A stretch of 64,000 nt of DNA from Heterobilharzia americana. Taxonomy: Eukaryota; Platyhelminthes; Trematoda; Strigeidida; Schistosomatidae. The position numbers and the translations under genes were made by a program. How positions within the stretch are numbered: position 1 is the first letter of the stretch; each line of letters begins with the position of its first letter. The stretch covers positions 49,509,998-49,573,997 of the forward strand of contig OX104129.1 of NCBI GenBank assembly GCA_944470555.2, given 5' to 3'. Below, one piece after another: positions 24,587 to 31,890 of this stretch. The notes beneath the pieces are model-generated. The model had not been told where the DNA came from and ran no database searches. It was given only the letters and a program-made list of their open reading frames with translations.

Positions 24587-26667
24587 ACGAGGTAAACTGG
24601 GTAAATTACTTCACTGAGATGACCGATTGTTTCACACTGTTTATTCCCACTGGGTTGTATAATATTGGCAGACATAATTATTTTATTACCTGAGATAGTC
24701 ATGGTTTGGCAGACTCGTATTATTAATACTACATAGTGTTTGAAAATGAAACGAAATTCTGGGTCCCAGCAGAATTCGAACCGCCGACTTCCGGGTTACT
24801 GACCTAATGCTCTACCAGCTGAGCTACAAAACCCAACTGCTGATCATATCCTTAATCTCATTTCAATTTTCAGTCAGAAGTTTGATGTAGTTTCTGTTAT
24901 CCGAATTCCACAGATCTATTTAGAACTTCACAGAAAAGAAGCATATACATAATCTTTCGTTTTTCAGCATAAGAGATTTTCTTACTGGCCTAAATAAAAT
25001 TTGACAGATTTTACAGTGTAATCATTTTTAGCAATTTACGCTACCATAAATTACAAAATCTGGCAACTAGTTTGGGTAGAAGTTTCGAGTTTGTGAATCT
25101 ACCACATTAGGTAACCTGCATATTTTCAAAAATGACTTGGTTTTTGGAGGAGTAAAACTTGAAGTTTAACCTGGAAGCATTAGCTGCACATTTGTAATTT
25201 CACACTGACAATTTGTGCCCGCTTTTGTACTTGAAGTCAGGAGTATTCAATGGATTTATATCAAGCACTATATGAACTGCTGACTGTATCTATTTATATA
25301 TAGGCTGTTCATGAGCTGACTTGGCTTTTCGGAATTGTGGTTCATTTCTGTTTACTCGCTGAATAATTATAAATCGTAAGGTCTTAGAATTGTTATCAAA
25401 CTAAGTATGACTAATGTATTATAAATAAATTTTTAAGTGACAAGCCTTTTCATTTTGGTAATATTTCGAGCAAAATTTTTGCCTGTGATCACTCAAAAAG
25501 TTGGAATCTTATTTACTTATAATTGTGTGCCAACTTATCACTAAAATTTCTACTGAGAAAGTATTGACCTATTCTACAGTGCACAAACTTTTCAGCGATA
25601 TAATCGTGACTAGTTAGAGTCATATCTAAGTCGCACTCCCAAGCTAAAATCCTAGTCGAATCAGCCTAAGATCGTGGTCGACAATCTTCAACTACTGATG
25701 ATAGGCTGTTACCACCTTGTATTACTTACAGACTTCTCGAATAAGTGGAAATTTATAGACCCTAGTGACGAGTACCTGGAGGCGGTCTGTTAAGATACTT
25801 GATACGACCTCTAGACGATACCGGTAAAGTAACGAAACACTTTATCCAAGCTTTTCCTAGTCCTTGAGAAGAACGGTCACTGCATGCAATAATTTATTAG
25901 TTCAGTCGAAGTGATTCAAACTGAATTTAAGCTCTTATATATACTCATAGTGCATTAAAACGCGATTCATAAATACCGTGTCTTAACAGTTAACAACCAA
26001 TAAAAAGACGTCATACACACAAGTAGCGGAAACGAACTTTAAGATCCAATGGATTTGTGTAGTAGAATCAGATAAACTCCGTCTTCGGATCACATTGTAG
26101 AAATGAGTAGCAGAATTTAGAAATCTAGAATTCAAACGATGGAAATAAAAGTCAATAAACACGCTTGTACTTCGCACCTCAGTTTTTAGAAAAATCAGTA
26201 GCATACCATTTTTGATCTCTTTAGAAGTGAAATATTTACTGGTGACATCGATATGACCAAATTTTTGGATGCAGGGTGACCTTGCTCTTGTAGATTTTTG
26301 TATTACTAATAGTTGTACCCTCATGATATACCCCCTAGTTGTAAATGCAATGTGTCCAGTAGTTAACACGCTGGTTTATGTTTAAATTTTGGCATTTTTG
26401 TCATAAATTGTCTCTTCTTTCTTGCTTATCAATTTGTTTCAGGTTGAAGTTAAACCGTATGTGTTGGATAATCAAATGTGTGATGAATGTCAGGGTACTC
26501 GCTGTGGTGGCAAGTTTGCTCCATTCTTTTGTGCCAATGTTACTTGCCTTCAGTACTACTGTGAACAATGTTGGGTACAAATACACAGTCGTTATGGTCG
26601 TGAATATCATAAACCTCTAGTCAAAGAAGGCGCTGAGCGTCCTCGTCCTGCACTTTATCGGTGGTAG
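2491..26667 (+). CDS. CPEB: Cytoplasmic polyadenylation element-binding protein, CPEB2-4/orb2 type
   Basis: Six exons join in frame (2491-4684, 7075-7164, 14410-14528, 19258-19372, 22389-22570, 26443-26667) to 974 codons plus TAG; every intron is GT-AG. CPEBs bind U-rich elements in mRNA 3' UTRs in the cytoplasm and control poly(A) length and translation. Residues 1-715 are low-complexity and Ser/Asn-rich, with a Gln/His run near 482-489. RRM1 starts near 718 ([15 protein letters not shown]1 KGYCFLLF at 761-768). RRM2 has IFVGGV at 828-833 and GAGRVAF at 869-875. The C-terminal zinc module carries Cys913, 916, 921, 930, 935, 940 and 943 with His948 and His956. The RRM wording ([24 protein letters not shown]) fits CPEB2-4/orb2, not CPEB1. 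The start codon abuts a splice acceptor, so extra N-terminal exons upstream cannot be excluded. The subfamily call is firm; one-to-one orthology with CPEB2, 3 or 4 is not resolvable. Confidence 0.95.
5030..5264 (+). repeat. Non-LTR retrotransposon 3' UTR tail (family N2)
   Basis: This CPEB intron 1 segment aligns with 34910-35150: a gattgttcac-like tract, a pyrimidine stretch, then the motif tgtccactgattctttgtat and the end ttctacgttg. Related ends lie at 16848-16968 (-) and 17696-17793 (+). It is non-coding; the family's coding part is visible at 15590-15800. Confidence 0.6.
5265..5989. other. CPEB intron 1, nothing recognised
   Basis: T-rich intronic DNA with no reading frame or repeat that I could match inside the window. 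Confidence 0.4.
5990..6043 (-). repeat. Hammerhead SINE, 3' end only
   Basis: This is the inverted counterpart of the 3' end of the SINE at 6060-6320 (shared words: tcatggact, catcagttggggaacca). It sits just left of that copy, giving a head-to-head pair with tails outward. Confidence 0.65.
6060..6330 (+). repeat. Sm-alpha-type SINE with hammerhead ribozyme
   Basis: A composite repeat with three parts. A leader near 6090-6150 is shared with 53760-53830 in reverse. A tRNA-like head follows, with an A-box-like cactggctgaattgttaacg near 6149 and a B-box-like gagttcaatcccc near 6197. A hammerhead (6225-6274), the common 3' tail and a short (AT)n end at about 6319-6332 complete it. Sm-alpha elements of schistosomes are Pol III-type SINEs known to encode active hammerheads. 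This copy lies in CPEB intron 1 on the sense strand. Confidence 0.78.
6225..6274 (+). ncRNA. Hammerhead ribozyme, type I, core intact
   Basis: The core CTGATGA is at 6233-6239. Stem II is GTCC/GGAC with a 7-nt loop, and CGAAA is at 6254-6258. Stem III is minimal (ACAG/CTAT, one mismatch) and the cleavage triplet ATC ends at 6266. Stem I pairs GTACT with AGTGC with one wobble and a mismatch at its base. All catalytic core bases are present, but weak stems I and III may lower activity. Confidence 0.75.
6333..7074. other. CPEB intron 1, remainder
   Basis: No repeat or reading frame recognised; it ends in the pyrimidine-rich acceptor of exon 2 (ttacttcttttag). Confidence 0.4.
7075..7164 (+). CDS. 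CPEB: CPEB coding exon 2 (RRM1 middle)
   Basis: A 90-nt exon between acceptor ttttag|aag and donor aaag|gtaagt, entering and leaving in phase 1. It encodes [20 protein letters not shown] and then [10 protein letters not shown], the alpha-1/beta-2 part of RRM1 that is highly conserved in CPEB2-4. It is too short to stand out as a reading frame and was found by continuing the RRM1 homology across the intron. Confidence 0.93.
7165..7908. other. CPEB intron 2, first part, nothing recognised
   Basis: AT-rich DNA without identifiable features. It ends where the ATT-rich tail of the N1 retroelement begins. Confidence 0.4.
7909..8480 (-). mobile_element. 5'-truncated non-LTR retrotransposon (family N1)
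   Basis: Reading leftwards, a frame (about 8486-8175) encodes the end of a reverse-transcriptase protein. The segment [20 protein letters not shown] followed by [10 protein letters not shown] resembles the common C-terminal pattern 'DPSHPL...LPSGRR.R' of non-LTR elements that end soon after the RT domain. A roughly 280-bp 3' UTR follows (8226-7944), identical to 1-283, then an A/T-rich tail near 7909-7940. The near-perfect match between the copies means recent activity or a recent duplication. The clade is not certain. Confidence 0.7.
8487..9026. other. CPEB intron 2, between retroelements
   Basis: No gene recognised. The last four bases, CTAT (9023-9026), are the left target duplication of the gypsy element. 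Confidence 0.45.
9027..9340 (+). repeat. 5' LTR of gypsy element
   Basis: Starts TG and ends CA, 314 bp. Compared with the 3' LTR it carries an extra 18 bases near 9110-9130 and a few substitutions. TAATAAA near 9300 is a plausible poly(A) signal. Confidence 0.9.
9343..9355 (+). other. Primer-binding site of gypsy element
   Basis: TGGTGTTGCTGCC begins two bases after the LTR and starts with the TGG complementary to tRNA CCA ends. The priming tRNA was not identified. Confidence 0.65.
9366..10041 (+). pseudogene. gag: gag of gypsy element (two in-frame stops)
   Basis: The frame opens at ATG 9366 and would encode a capsid-like Gag with charged helical segments. TAG at 9579-9581 interrupts it after 71 codons. 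It continues in the same frame through a Lys-rich, coiled region (near 9880-9960) to a CCHC zinc knuckle at about 9972-10013. There the second Cys codon is replaced by TGA (9981-9983); the rest of the knuckle ([10 protein letters not shown]) is intact. Gag packages the element RNA in the cytoplasm. As it stands this copy cannot make it without readthrough. Confidence 0.85.
10042..13225 (+). pseudogene. pol: pol of gypsy element (protease, RT, RNase H, integrase), broken
   Basis: Protease: [13 protein letters not shown], with Asp-Thr-Gly at 10158-10166. A frameshift lies between about 10190 and 10240. [14 protein letters not shown] near 10760 and the catalytic box YGDD at 11051-11062, where most gypsy elements have YIDD or YLDD. 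TGA at 11105-11107 and paired frameshifts near 11098-11145 break the thumb region. From 11177 to 13225 the frame is open for 682 codons. RNase H ([20 protein letters not shown]) comes first. Integrase follows, with an HHCC finger (about 12105-12240), Asp at WSVDVMG, Asp at LTDQG and Glu in [11 protein letters not shown]-terminal GPY-like module ([10 protein letters not shown]) ends it. Catalytic residues of RNase H and integrase look intact. Confidence 0.93.
13175..13184 (+). other. Polypurine tract of gypsy element
   Basis: gaggggggga just before the 3' LTR is the expected plus-strand primer. Confidence 0.75.
13189..13481 (+). repeat. 3' LTR of gypsy element
   Basis: 293 bp, TG...CA, close match to 9027-9340 but lacking its extra 18 bases. 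It overlaps the last codons of pol and is followed by CTAT and then a long (AT)n tract. Confidence 0.9.
13489..13551. repeat. (AT)n microsatellite
   Basis: About 63 bp of perfect AT dinucleotides beginning just beyond the gypsy target duplication. Confidence 0.98.
13552..14409. other. CPEB intron 2, last part
   Basis: No repeat or gene recognised; ends in the acceptor of exon 3. Confidence 0.4.
14410..14528 (+). CDS. CPEB: CPEB coding exon 3 (RRM1 end)
   Basis: A 119-nt exon, acceptor atatag|gc and donor aagcct|gtaagt, entering in phase 1 and leaving in phase 0. It encodes [17 protein letters not shown], then the beta-hairpin extension ending PTMKDKP. The Cys in KGYCFLLF is an Ala in the vertebrate proteins as I recall them; the aromatic RNP1 positions are kept. 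Confidence 0.93.
14529..15585. other. CPEB intron 3, first part
   Basis: No feature recognised. Confidence 0.4.
15586..15910 (+). pseudogene. Non-LTR retrotransposon C-terminus (family N2)
   Basis: The frame 15506-15799 includes [20 protein letters not shown] and ends in [20 protein letters not shown]. The RWLGHVLRM block is a hallmark of the region after the RT domain in many non-LTR elements. Downstream (to about 15910) the sequence matches the 3' UTR start seen at 34850-34960 (ggttggagactctaggtga). It is 5'-truncated with no RT core. It lies in CPEB intron 3 on the sense strand. Confidence 0.75.
15911..16680. other. CPEB intron 3, middle, nothing firm
   Basis: No gene recognised. Short weak similarities to retroelement RT text near 16500-16590 (a run reading like '[10 protein letters not shown]' on the + strand) suggest an old retroelement remnant. 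Confidence 0.35.
16681..17140 (-). repeat. Hammerhead-type SINE, full length, split by an N2 fragment
   Basis: Reading leftwards: leader (17130-16980, matching 53940-53760), tRNA-like head (near 16845-16790), degraded hammerhead zone (near 16770-16740, acagctgtttcatcc) and tail (to 16681). The head is interrupted at ctactgggt by a 121-bp insertion. Confidence 0.72.
16848..16968 (-). mobile_element. N2 retroelement tail inserted into the SINE
   Basis: This matches the N2 3' end in reverse (ttgttctttgcatact, tacgttgat) and is flanked by the 9-bp duplication ctactgggt (16839-16847 and 16969-16977). The N2 insertion is therefore younger than this SINE copy. Confidence 0.75.
17141..17695. other. 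CPEB intron 3, nothing recognised
   Basis: No supported gene. A few - strand reading frames lack domains. Confidence 0.35.
17696..17793 (+). repeat. N2 retroelement 3' end fragment
   Basis: Matches the terminal about 95 bp of the family (ctgtccacttgttctttgca to gttctacatttg). Confidence 0.65.
18188..18345 (+). repeat. tRNA-derived SINE without hammerhead (family S-B)
   Basis: An A box (tatggctcagtgg, near 18187-18200) and a B box (gggttcgagccc, near 18233-18244) form a tRNA-like Pol III promoter. The body contains the words gggcagtcaggtagtat and ttgcctagtgcgcgt. A diverged second copy lies at 40617-40790. No hammerhead core was found. Confidence 0.72.
18375..18480 (-). repeat. Penelope-like element 3' tail, diverged
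   Basis: Aligns with the outer part of the left arm of the Penelope-like insertion (47351-47455): cagtattatttact, then a small hairpin (gacatgatttattgtc) where that copy has gagcataaattattgctc. Confidence 0.5.
18481..19257. other. CPEB intron 3, last part
   Basis: No feature recognised; ends in the exon 4 acceptor. Confidence 0.4.
19258..19372 (+). CDS. CPEB: CPEB coding exon 4 (RRM linker and RRM2 start)
   Basis: A 115-nt exon, acceptor cttttag|gtt and donor gcta|gtaagt, phase 0 to phase 1. It encodes [19 protein letters not shown] and then [19 protein letters not shown], the inter-RRM linker and RNP2 of RRM2. This is one of the most conserved CPEB blocks. Confidence 0.95.
19612..19680 (+). 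repeat. Hammerhead SINE 3' end fragment
   Basis: tgctcccagatttt and ctccaactgatgtc match the common SINE 3' tail. It lies in CPEB intron 4. Confidence 0.6.
19681..20865. other. CPEB intron 4, nothing recognised
   Basis: No gene or repeat matched within the window. Confidence 0.4.
20866..20934. repeat. (TA)n microsatellite
   Basis: About 69 bp of perfect TA repeats in CPEB intron 4. Confidence 0.98.
20935..22388. other. CPEB intron 4, remainder
   Basis: No domain-bearing reading frame; ends in the exon 5 acceptor. Confidence 0.4.
22389..22570 (+). CDS. CPEB: CPEB coding exon 5 (RRM2 body)
   Basis: A 182-nt exon, acceptor tttctag|tt and donor aaacgc|gtaagt, phase 1 to phase 0. It encodes the core of RRM2: [20 protein letters not shown], then the RNP1 [10 protein letters not shown] and [14 protein letters not shown]. 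The junction codon ATT gives Ile at residue 840, where vertebrate CPEB2-4 have Val as I recall. Confidence 0.95.
22571..24520. other. CPEB intron 5, first part
   Basis: AT-rich intron with no matched repeat and no plausible gene. Confidence 0.4.
24521..24833 (-). repeat. tRNA-headed SINE with (AT)n tail (family S-C)
   Basis: Reading leftwards: a 73-nt tRNA-like head (24833-24761), a body of about 178 bp (24760-24583) unlike the other SINEs, and a 62-bp (AT)n tract (24582-24521) in the position of a SINE tail. The layout head-body-microsatellite is that of a SINE. No second copy is visible in the window, so the boundary is inferred. Confidence 0.55.
24761..24833 (-). tRNA. tRNA-like sequence (Thr AGT-like), pseudogene or SINE head
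   Basis: The 73 nt fold to canonical cloverleaf lengths. The acceptor GGTTTTG/TGGGACC pairs with G-T wobbles, and the D stem GCTC/GAGC is perfect. The anticodon stem has one mismatch and the T stem two. The loop TCAGTAA gives anticodon AGT but has C at position 33, where U is invariant. The A box tagctcagctgg and B box ggttcgaattc are near consensus. It is therefore unlikely to be a working tRNA. Confidence 0.65.
24834..25590. other. CPEB intron 5, nothing recognised
   Basis: No feature supported. Confidence 0.4.
25600..26368 (-). repeat. Possible solo LTR or promoter-like segment
   Basis: On the - strand the segment begins TGTTAACTACTGGACAC (26368 leftwards). It carries a TATA-like tatataag near 25940 and AATAAA-like aataaat near 25900. 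These parts and their order resemble an LTR. No partner LTR or target duplication was found and the left boundary is undefined. The 128-codon - strand frame inside it has no domain. Confidence 0.2.
26443..26667 (+). CDS. CPEB: CPEB coding exon 6 (zinc module, stop)
   Basis: A 225-nt terminal exon, acceptor ttgtttcag|gtt, ending in TAG at 26665-26667. It encodes the Cys/His zinc-binding module ([41 protein letters not shown]) and the tail [17 protein letters not shown]. All seven Cys and the two His of the module are present. Confidence 0.96.
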   Translation, partial: VEVKPYVLDNQMCDECQGTRCGGKFAPFFCANVTCLQYYCEQCWVQIHSRYGREYHKPLVKEGAERPRPALYRW

Positions 26668-27105
26668 GCGCCTATTCACACCTATTATTCTTCACTGGGG
26701 TTTGTTTTACAGTGTGCATGCCTAACATAGTAATGGATGTGTTTCCTCTGTCTTCAATTTCACTGTCCTTCATCTTTCGGTTTCTTGGTCACTAATCACT
26801 TTGTCAATTCATGCTCTTAATCTTGTTTGTTGTTTTCTAAGTAAATTTTTCTAAATTTTTGCCAGTCTAATGATAAGTTTTTTATGTCACCTATCACCAT
26901 CCACAATGATAATTGGCTTCTCTATTTCAATGGAGAACCTCTTTTTAGACTGAATTCATATAATATGATTTTATTAGGTCAATGCCTGTGTTCGCCCCGA
27001 AGTTATCAGTTTGCTTTTTTGCCATTTCCTAGTCTGTGATTTGTCATTCACTAAATGCTGATTATTAAATCTTTCTTTTGCTTGTTTGTCTACGCAATTA
27101 CACGT

Positions 27106-27108
<3 letters not shown>

Positions 27109-27174
<66 letters not shown>
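27109..27174. repeat. (AT)n microsatellite
   Basis: About 66 bp of perfect AT repeats within the putative CPEB 3' UTR. It would form a hairpin in RNA. Confidence 0.98.
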
Positions 27175-27176
<2 letters not shown>

Positions 27177-30100
27177 CCATGTCTAGCTGCATAAATGTGG
27201 AAAAAGGAGGCGTTGTTTACTTTGTTACAACTATTTGTTACTACTCTTATTTAGTTTGGTTTCACCATTCTGTACTACACATACTTTCTACTAATTATCT
27301 TGAAAAGCGTTTTTTCCTCTTTTCTTTTTCTACCAATTGCTCTTTGTTTGCCATTTCTTTTTAAAAGCAAACAAAGTTGAACTGTTGTTTGTTTTAACTG
27401 TGATCAAAGTGTTTTAGTTGTTATATCCTTTGTGGAATATTTTTGTCACAATCAGTTTTGTTTCTTGTTTGTTTGCATAGTAAAATTTTTTATATACTAC
27501 CTTCGGATATATTCATCCTTCAGTTACCATGTTACTTATAATTATAATATAATACTAGTATCTTTCGTTTGTTCATCCGCCTGTTTATTTATCTGATTTT
27601 ATTGTTTTTATTTCCTATTCTTGATTGTGATGAGTTACTTATTGACTTTTTTCTTCTCTACTCTTCATGTTACTTTTTGTTGAAATGGAAGGTTAAACTT
27701 ATGGTGTGACACCTCGATCTCTTTTCACTCACTGCTACTGTTATATTACTACTGACGGTAACGATAGTACAGCCATTAACATGTACAGTATAATATATTT
27801 TTAAAATCTTCTTACTGCTTGCTTAGAAGCGAATTTCGTTAGTCATTAATATGTCAACTTGTATTTTTGTTTCTCTAGTTTGCTACCTTTCTTATATCAC
27901 TACGCATATATACTACCACTATTATAAGTACACTGTTTGCACCTATACCCCCTCCCTCAAGACAAAATTAACTGACCTATGCAAATGCATCAGTATATTG
28001 CTTTTCATACCAAAGATAGATATCACACCTACTTTACTGGTCAGTTCAGTAGCACACATGTGTACCTTTTCTATCTATCCTTAATGTTATTTAGCTTGAT
28101 TGGCATGATCTTTTGTCAACTGATTGTTGTGCGTTATGTCATATTTGGTATGTGCACACCTTTTTTTTCCCAAGGAATTAGCCAATTTCCAGTTGCGCAT
28201 TGGTTGATCTGATATTTCCTTCACAAATTCGTATTAAGTCTTTTTCTTACTCTTCTTGTCCTTTTCCGTTCTACTGCTTGTTTATCACTACTACTATTTT
28301 GTTTTGTTTTCATTTCCGTTTTTTTTAGTATGTAGACTTGATGATAAAAGTTAAGTTCAATGGGGAGGGGAGTCACTTTTTATTTTTATAATGTTATTTT
28401 GTTGTTTATTTTTCCTTTTTTTTCCACTGTACCACATTTTTCATAAACACCATTAATAAGACAAAAAAGCTTATATTTTCTTACAATCTTTCATGTTGTT
28501 GTTATTACTATAGTTATATATATTTACACAATATTATGATTTATTCGTCCAATACGTTGCGTAACAAACAAACACATTTTTATATCAACTTAAACATTTC
28601 AGTACTGTTTTTTCGCAGGTTAATTCGAACAAAAAACAATTATTTCTCTTTTTGTTAATATCATATCGAATACATATGTGTTCGATGTTATACTACACCA
28701 TTCGTGTACGTGATTCAGAATGCATTTCCGTTTTTGTAAGAGAAAAAAGAGAGAAAAAACACCTTTAGTTGGAGGAACTTTATGTGTGCTATACCATTAG
28801 CTTTCATTCATTTCGTTTCTTCAATGATATTTATGTATTATTTAAGGTATCTGTCTTTATTAAGCTACAGATTTCTAATTCACTTTACTTATTCTCCTCT
28901 ATGTGTTAAGGTTATAATTTTATAAACTTGGTAGTTGCATCGTTCTTGAGTTTGTTATTTTTTTTAATTGCGCTGGCTCGTGATGCATTCATGTTTACTT
29001 TCTTATATATATCCCAGGAGAAGAATGATACTTTGCTTGTTTAAATAATGATATTAAGATTCTGTGATGGTCTGCTTTCCACGCACAAACCATATTCAGG
29101 GTGCTGCAATATTGCTGCCATGTTGTGTTATAGGAAAGATACAGAGAGAAAGAGAAAGGATAAGAGCGGTGGTTACTTTGTTTATTCATATTTTTTGTTT
29201 GTTATCAACGTTATCTGCTCAATCAAATACAGTTTGTTCGATAAAGATCGCTCAGTGGGATTCAGATGGAGACTTTAATAGATATTCTGTGTTGCACGTG
29301 TTTCTCCTGATCTCGGTACTTTTGTGTATTTTTGTTCACCCTCTTTTTTTTATTGCTTTTCCTCTTTTTTTTAAACCGAAAAGCTTTTGAATCAGAAATA
29401 ATTTTTCAGTTATTCATCTTGAATTCATGTTTTCATTATAGCCCTGCTCTGACCTCTCTATTTCTTTTCTATAGTGTATATGAAAACTACCTAATATTAA
29501 ACGATGCCTGTTTCTGAAGCTTTCTATTTGTTCTATGGTGCTTCCTATGGCATTCAAATGACTTTCTCTTCAAGTAATGCTGTCATAATTTACATCATTC
29601 TATTAATGAGTATTCATTTATCGCAAAAAATACATTTCTTAGGTTTACTGTTTATAATTAAACTTACAGTTTTCCAGTTAGATTGTGAGGGTTCGTGCTC
29701 TATCCTTCCATTTTCCTTGTTTATCTGATTTATGTAAAAGAAAACCATTTGTAAGGAATTCATTAGCCACAGCTGGTACAAAATACTTCTTAGTCTCTCT
29801 AATGCCTACACACACAATATGCTTTTATACAGGAAGAAATCCTATCACAGTCATATTTATTATTGATCTTGTTACTGACTCGTTTTCTGGTAAGTTGTTT
29901 ATTTTTTGAACTATTTATTAAGAAAAAATGCATGTTTATCCATGCAAAATTGACAAAAAACGTCTTCATTGTCATGAAATTTTTGTATGTCGGATAAAGG
30001 CAAATATTTTCCTAGTGTGTGCTTTTATTCGCTGTATGCTTTTATTACTGTTATTCACTTAATACTGTTATTTTAGATTTCTCACTTGTCATTAATATTT

Positions 30101-31063
30101 AAAAGCTAAAATCGTAATATTCCCTTGTCTAAAATTAGATAATATGATAAACTGGCTTTTGGCATTCGGCAGAAAAGTATATTTAAAAACTAAAACAATG
30201 CGATTACTTCGTCTTGTTACTTTTAACAGCCATTTTGTAAAACACAAAAGATTTTAAAATATTTTATCACTGGATATCGTCAGTAACTTTCTCTCTCCTC
30301 TTTGCTTTCCTCCTTTCCAGTATATACTTAGAGTTGTTTCCCTTGTGTTGTTTCTTCGATTCTCGCTTAGATTGATAATCATTGTGTATGTCTTTAGTTT
30401 TAAACTTTCCTTCTGGTATGAAGAAGCCCTCTCCTAGTTCAATTGTTTGTTTTTGTTATTCTGGGTATGTTTCATTTTTCTCAGCTTCAGACTATTGTAA
30501 TTGCCTCACACCTGACTGGTTTGTGATTGTCACGTCAATCTCTGTAGACAGCTGTTTGTATGTTTGTTATACAAAGAATGTATCAGATTGGTATTATAGC
30601 ATTTTTATCCTTTCTATTTCCACTTTTCTTACATAATATTATATCAGTACCCGTGTTTAGGATGTGGAGAACCAGTTAAATATTTACCCAATGTTACATT
30701 TATTCTTGTCTTGGACTAATATGTTCCTCACTTAATCCTACTCTGATAATTATCTACCTTATTTACTAATCTGTCTATCGAGTTTCTCGTTTCAATGTGC
30801 AATAACCACCTTTTTCGTTTGGTTATTTTTTGTTTGTTTGGTTTTTTATATCTACAAAAATTTCAGTCGATTTTTATTTTTAGTTGTCACTGCCTACTTG
30901 TTATTATTACTATTATTATTAGTACTATTATCGATCGCATGCGAGGTTTATTTTGTTTTTGTTTTTTCTACGGACTTTTCATCTGGTTTAGCCACACAAC
31001 TCAGCTATTTTTATATCAGTTGATTTACAATACACATATATCCATATTTTTCTGTACTATGAG

Positions 31064-31080
31064 TAATAATAATAATAATA
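31064..31080. repeat. (AAT)n short microsatellite
   Basis: About 17 bp of AAT repeats in the T-rich tract. Confidence 0.85.
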
Positions 31081-31761
31081 TTGTTACTACGATGATTGTT
31101 GTTCCCCAACCACTAATATCTCACTGTTATCTATCGTCTTCAATCTGACGTTCCTAGGTCATATTCATATCTCTTGAAGCTTAAATCTTAATTATTTATT
31201 TTCTCTCTAGTTTTGTCTACTGTTTTCTTTGTTTTTTACTGTTGTCTTTGTTGTTGTGGTTGTTTATTCTAGAATTATATTTGCTCATTATCATTTTACA
31301 TGCACATTTTGTTTACATTTACGAGCTAAACATTTTTACTATTATGAAAAGTTCTACATGTACACTCATCAGTTTTCGTTTTTCAAGCGGTTTACCTGTT
31401 GTGTGTATCGTTGCTGGTGCTTGTTGTCATCGTAATTCATTAGTACTCATAATTCAGCCGGTTTCGTTTGAATTTATTCAATTCTGATTCTATCCCGAGA
31501 CTAAAATGAACAATAATTATTGTTTCATTTTTTGTTCTTTCTCAACATAATATTCTCTCTTCTATGCCTATCGTATTATCACTGTTATACATTATAATTA
31601 TATCGAGTGGAAATTTCATTTTGACAAATTACGGTTGGAGCTTTTAGCGCTCATTCACTCCTTACACAAATTCTTACTCTCTATCTTTCATTGTTTTTTT
31701 AAAGGTTACCTTAGTTCCCACTATTGTACTGTTCAGTATTGAAATTAACATCAAATATTAT

Positions 31762-31872
31762 AATAAAGAAAAAACACAAAATTGGTGATATTTAGTTTTA
31801 GTGTTTCAAGACGTGTGTATCGTAGTACTTTGTAGAATATGCCCAATTTTCCTGTTACCATTGTCAAATAAA
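31762..31872 (+). terminator. Candidate poly(A) signals of CPEB
   Basis: AATAAA at 31762-31767 and 31867-31872, at the point where the T-rich tract ends. Confidence 0.5.
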
Positions 31873-31890
31873 AAATTAGTCCTGCCAATC

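Larger units (their letters stand above)
26668..31890 (+). other. CPEB: Probable long 3' UTR of CPEB
   Basis: From the CPEB stop to about 31.75 kb the + strand is strikingly T-rich and nearly free of the retroelements that fill the flanks; only an (AT)n tract interrupts it. It ends at two AATAAA signals (31762-31767 and 31867-31872), after which base composition returns to normal. TTTTAT, the core cytoplasmic polyadenylation element, recurs (for example 26880-26885, 26969-26974, 27488-27493, 27597-27602, 28384-28389). The many Phe/Leu/Ser-rich reading frames here are products of the T-richness. That the whole tract is transcribed is inference. Confidence 0.55.

Noticed and set aside
24761..24833. 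Functional tRNA-Thr
   Set aside because: C at position 33 and mismatches in two stems; it sits at the head of a SINE-like unit.
25983..26369. 128-codon frame antisense in CPEB intron 5
   Set aside because: No domain and biased composition; more likely part of an LTR-like or non-coding segment.
20833..27364. Frames with Tyr-Ile repeats at 20833-21039, 24490-24702 and 26974-27364
   Set aside because: They are translations of (AT)n microsatellites.
27851..31487. Many hydrophobic Phe/Leu/Ser-rich frames on the + strand
   Set aside because: They arise from T-rich DNA, overlap in different frames and lack domains.
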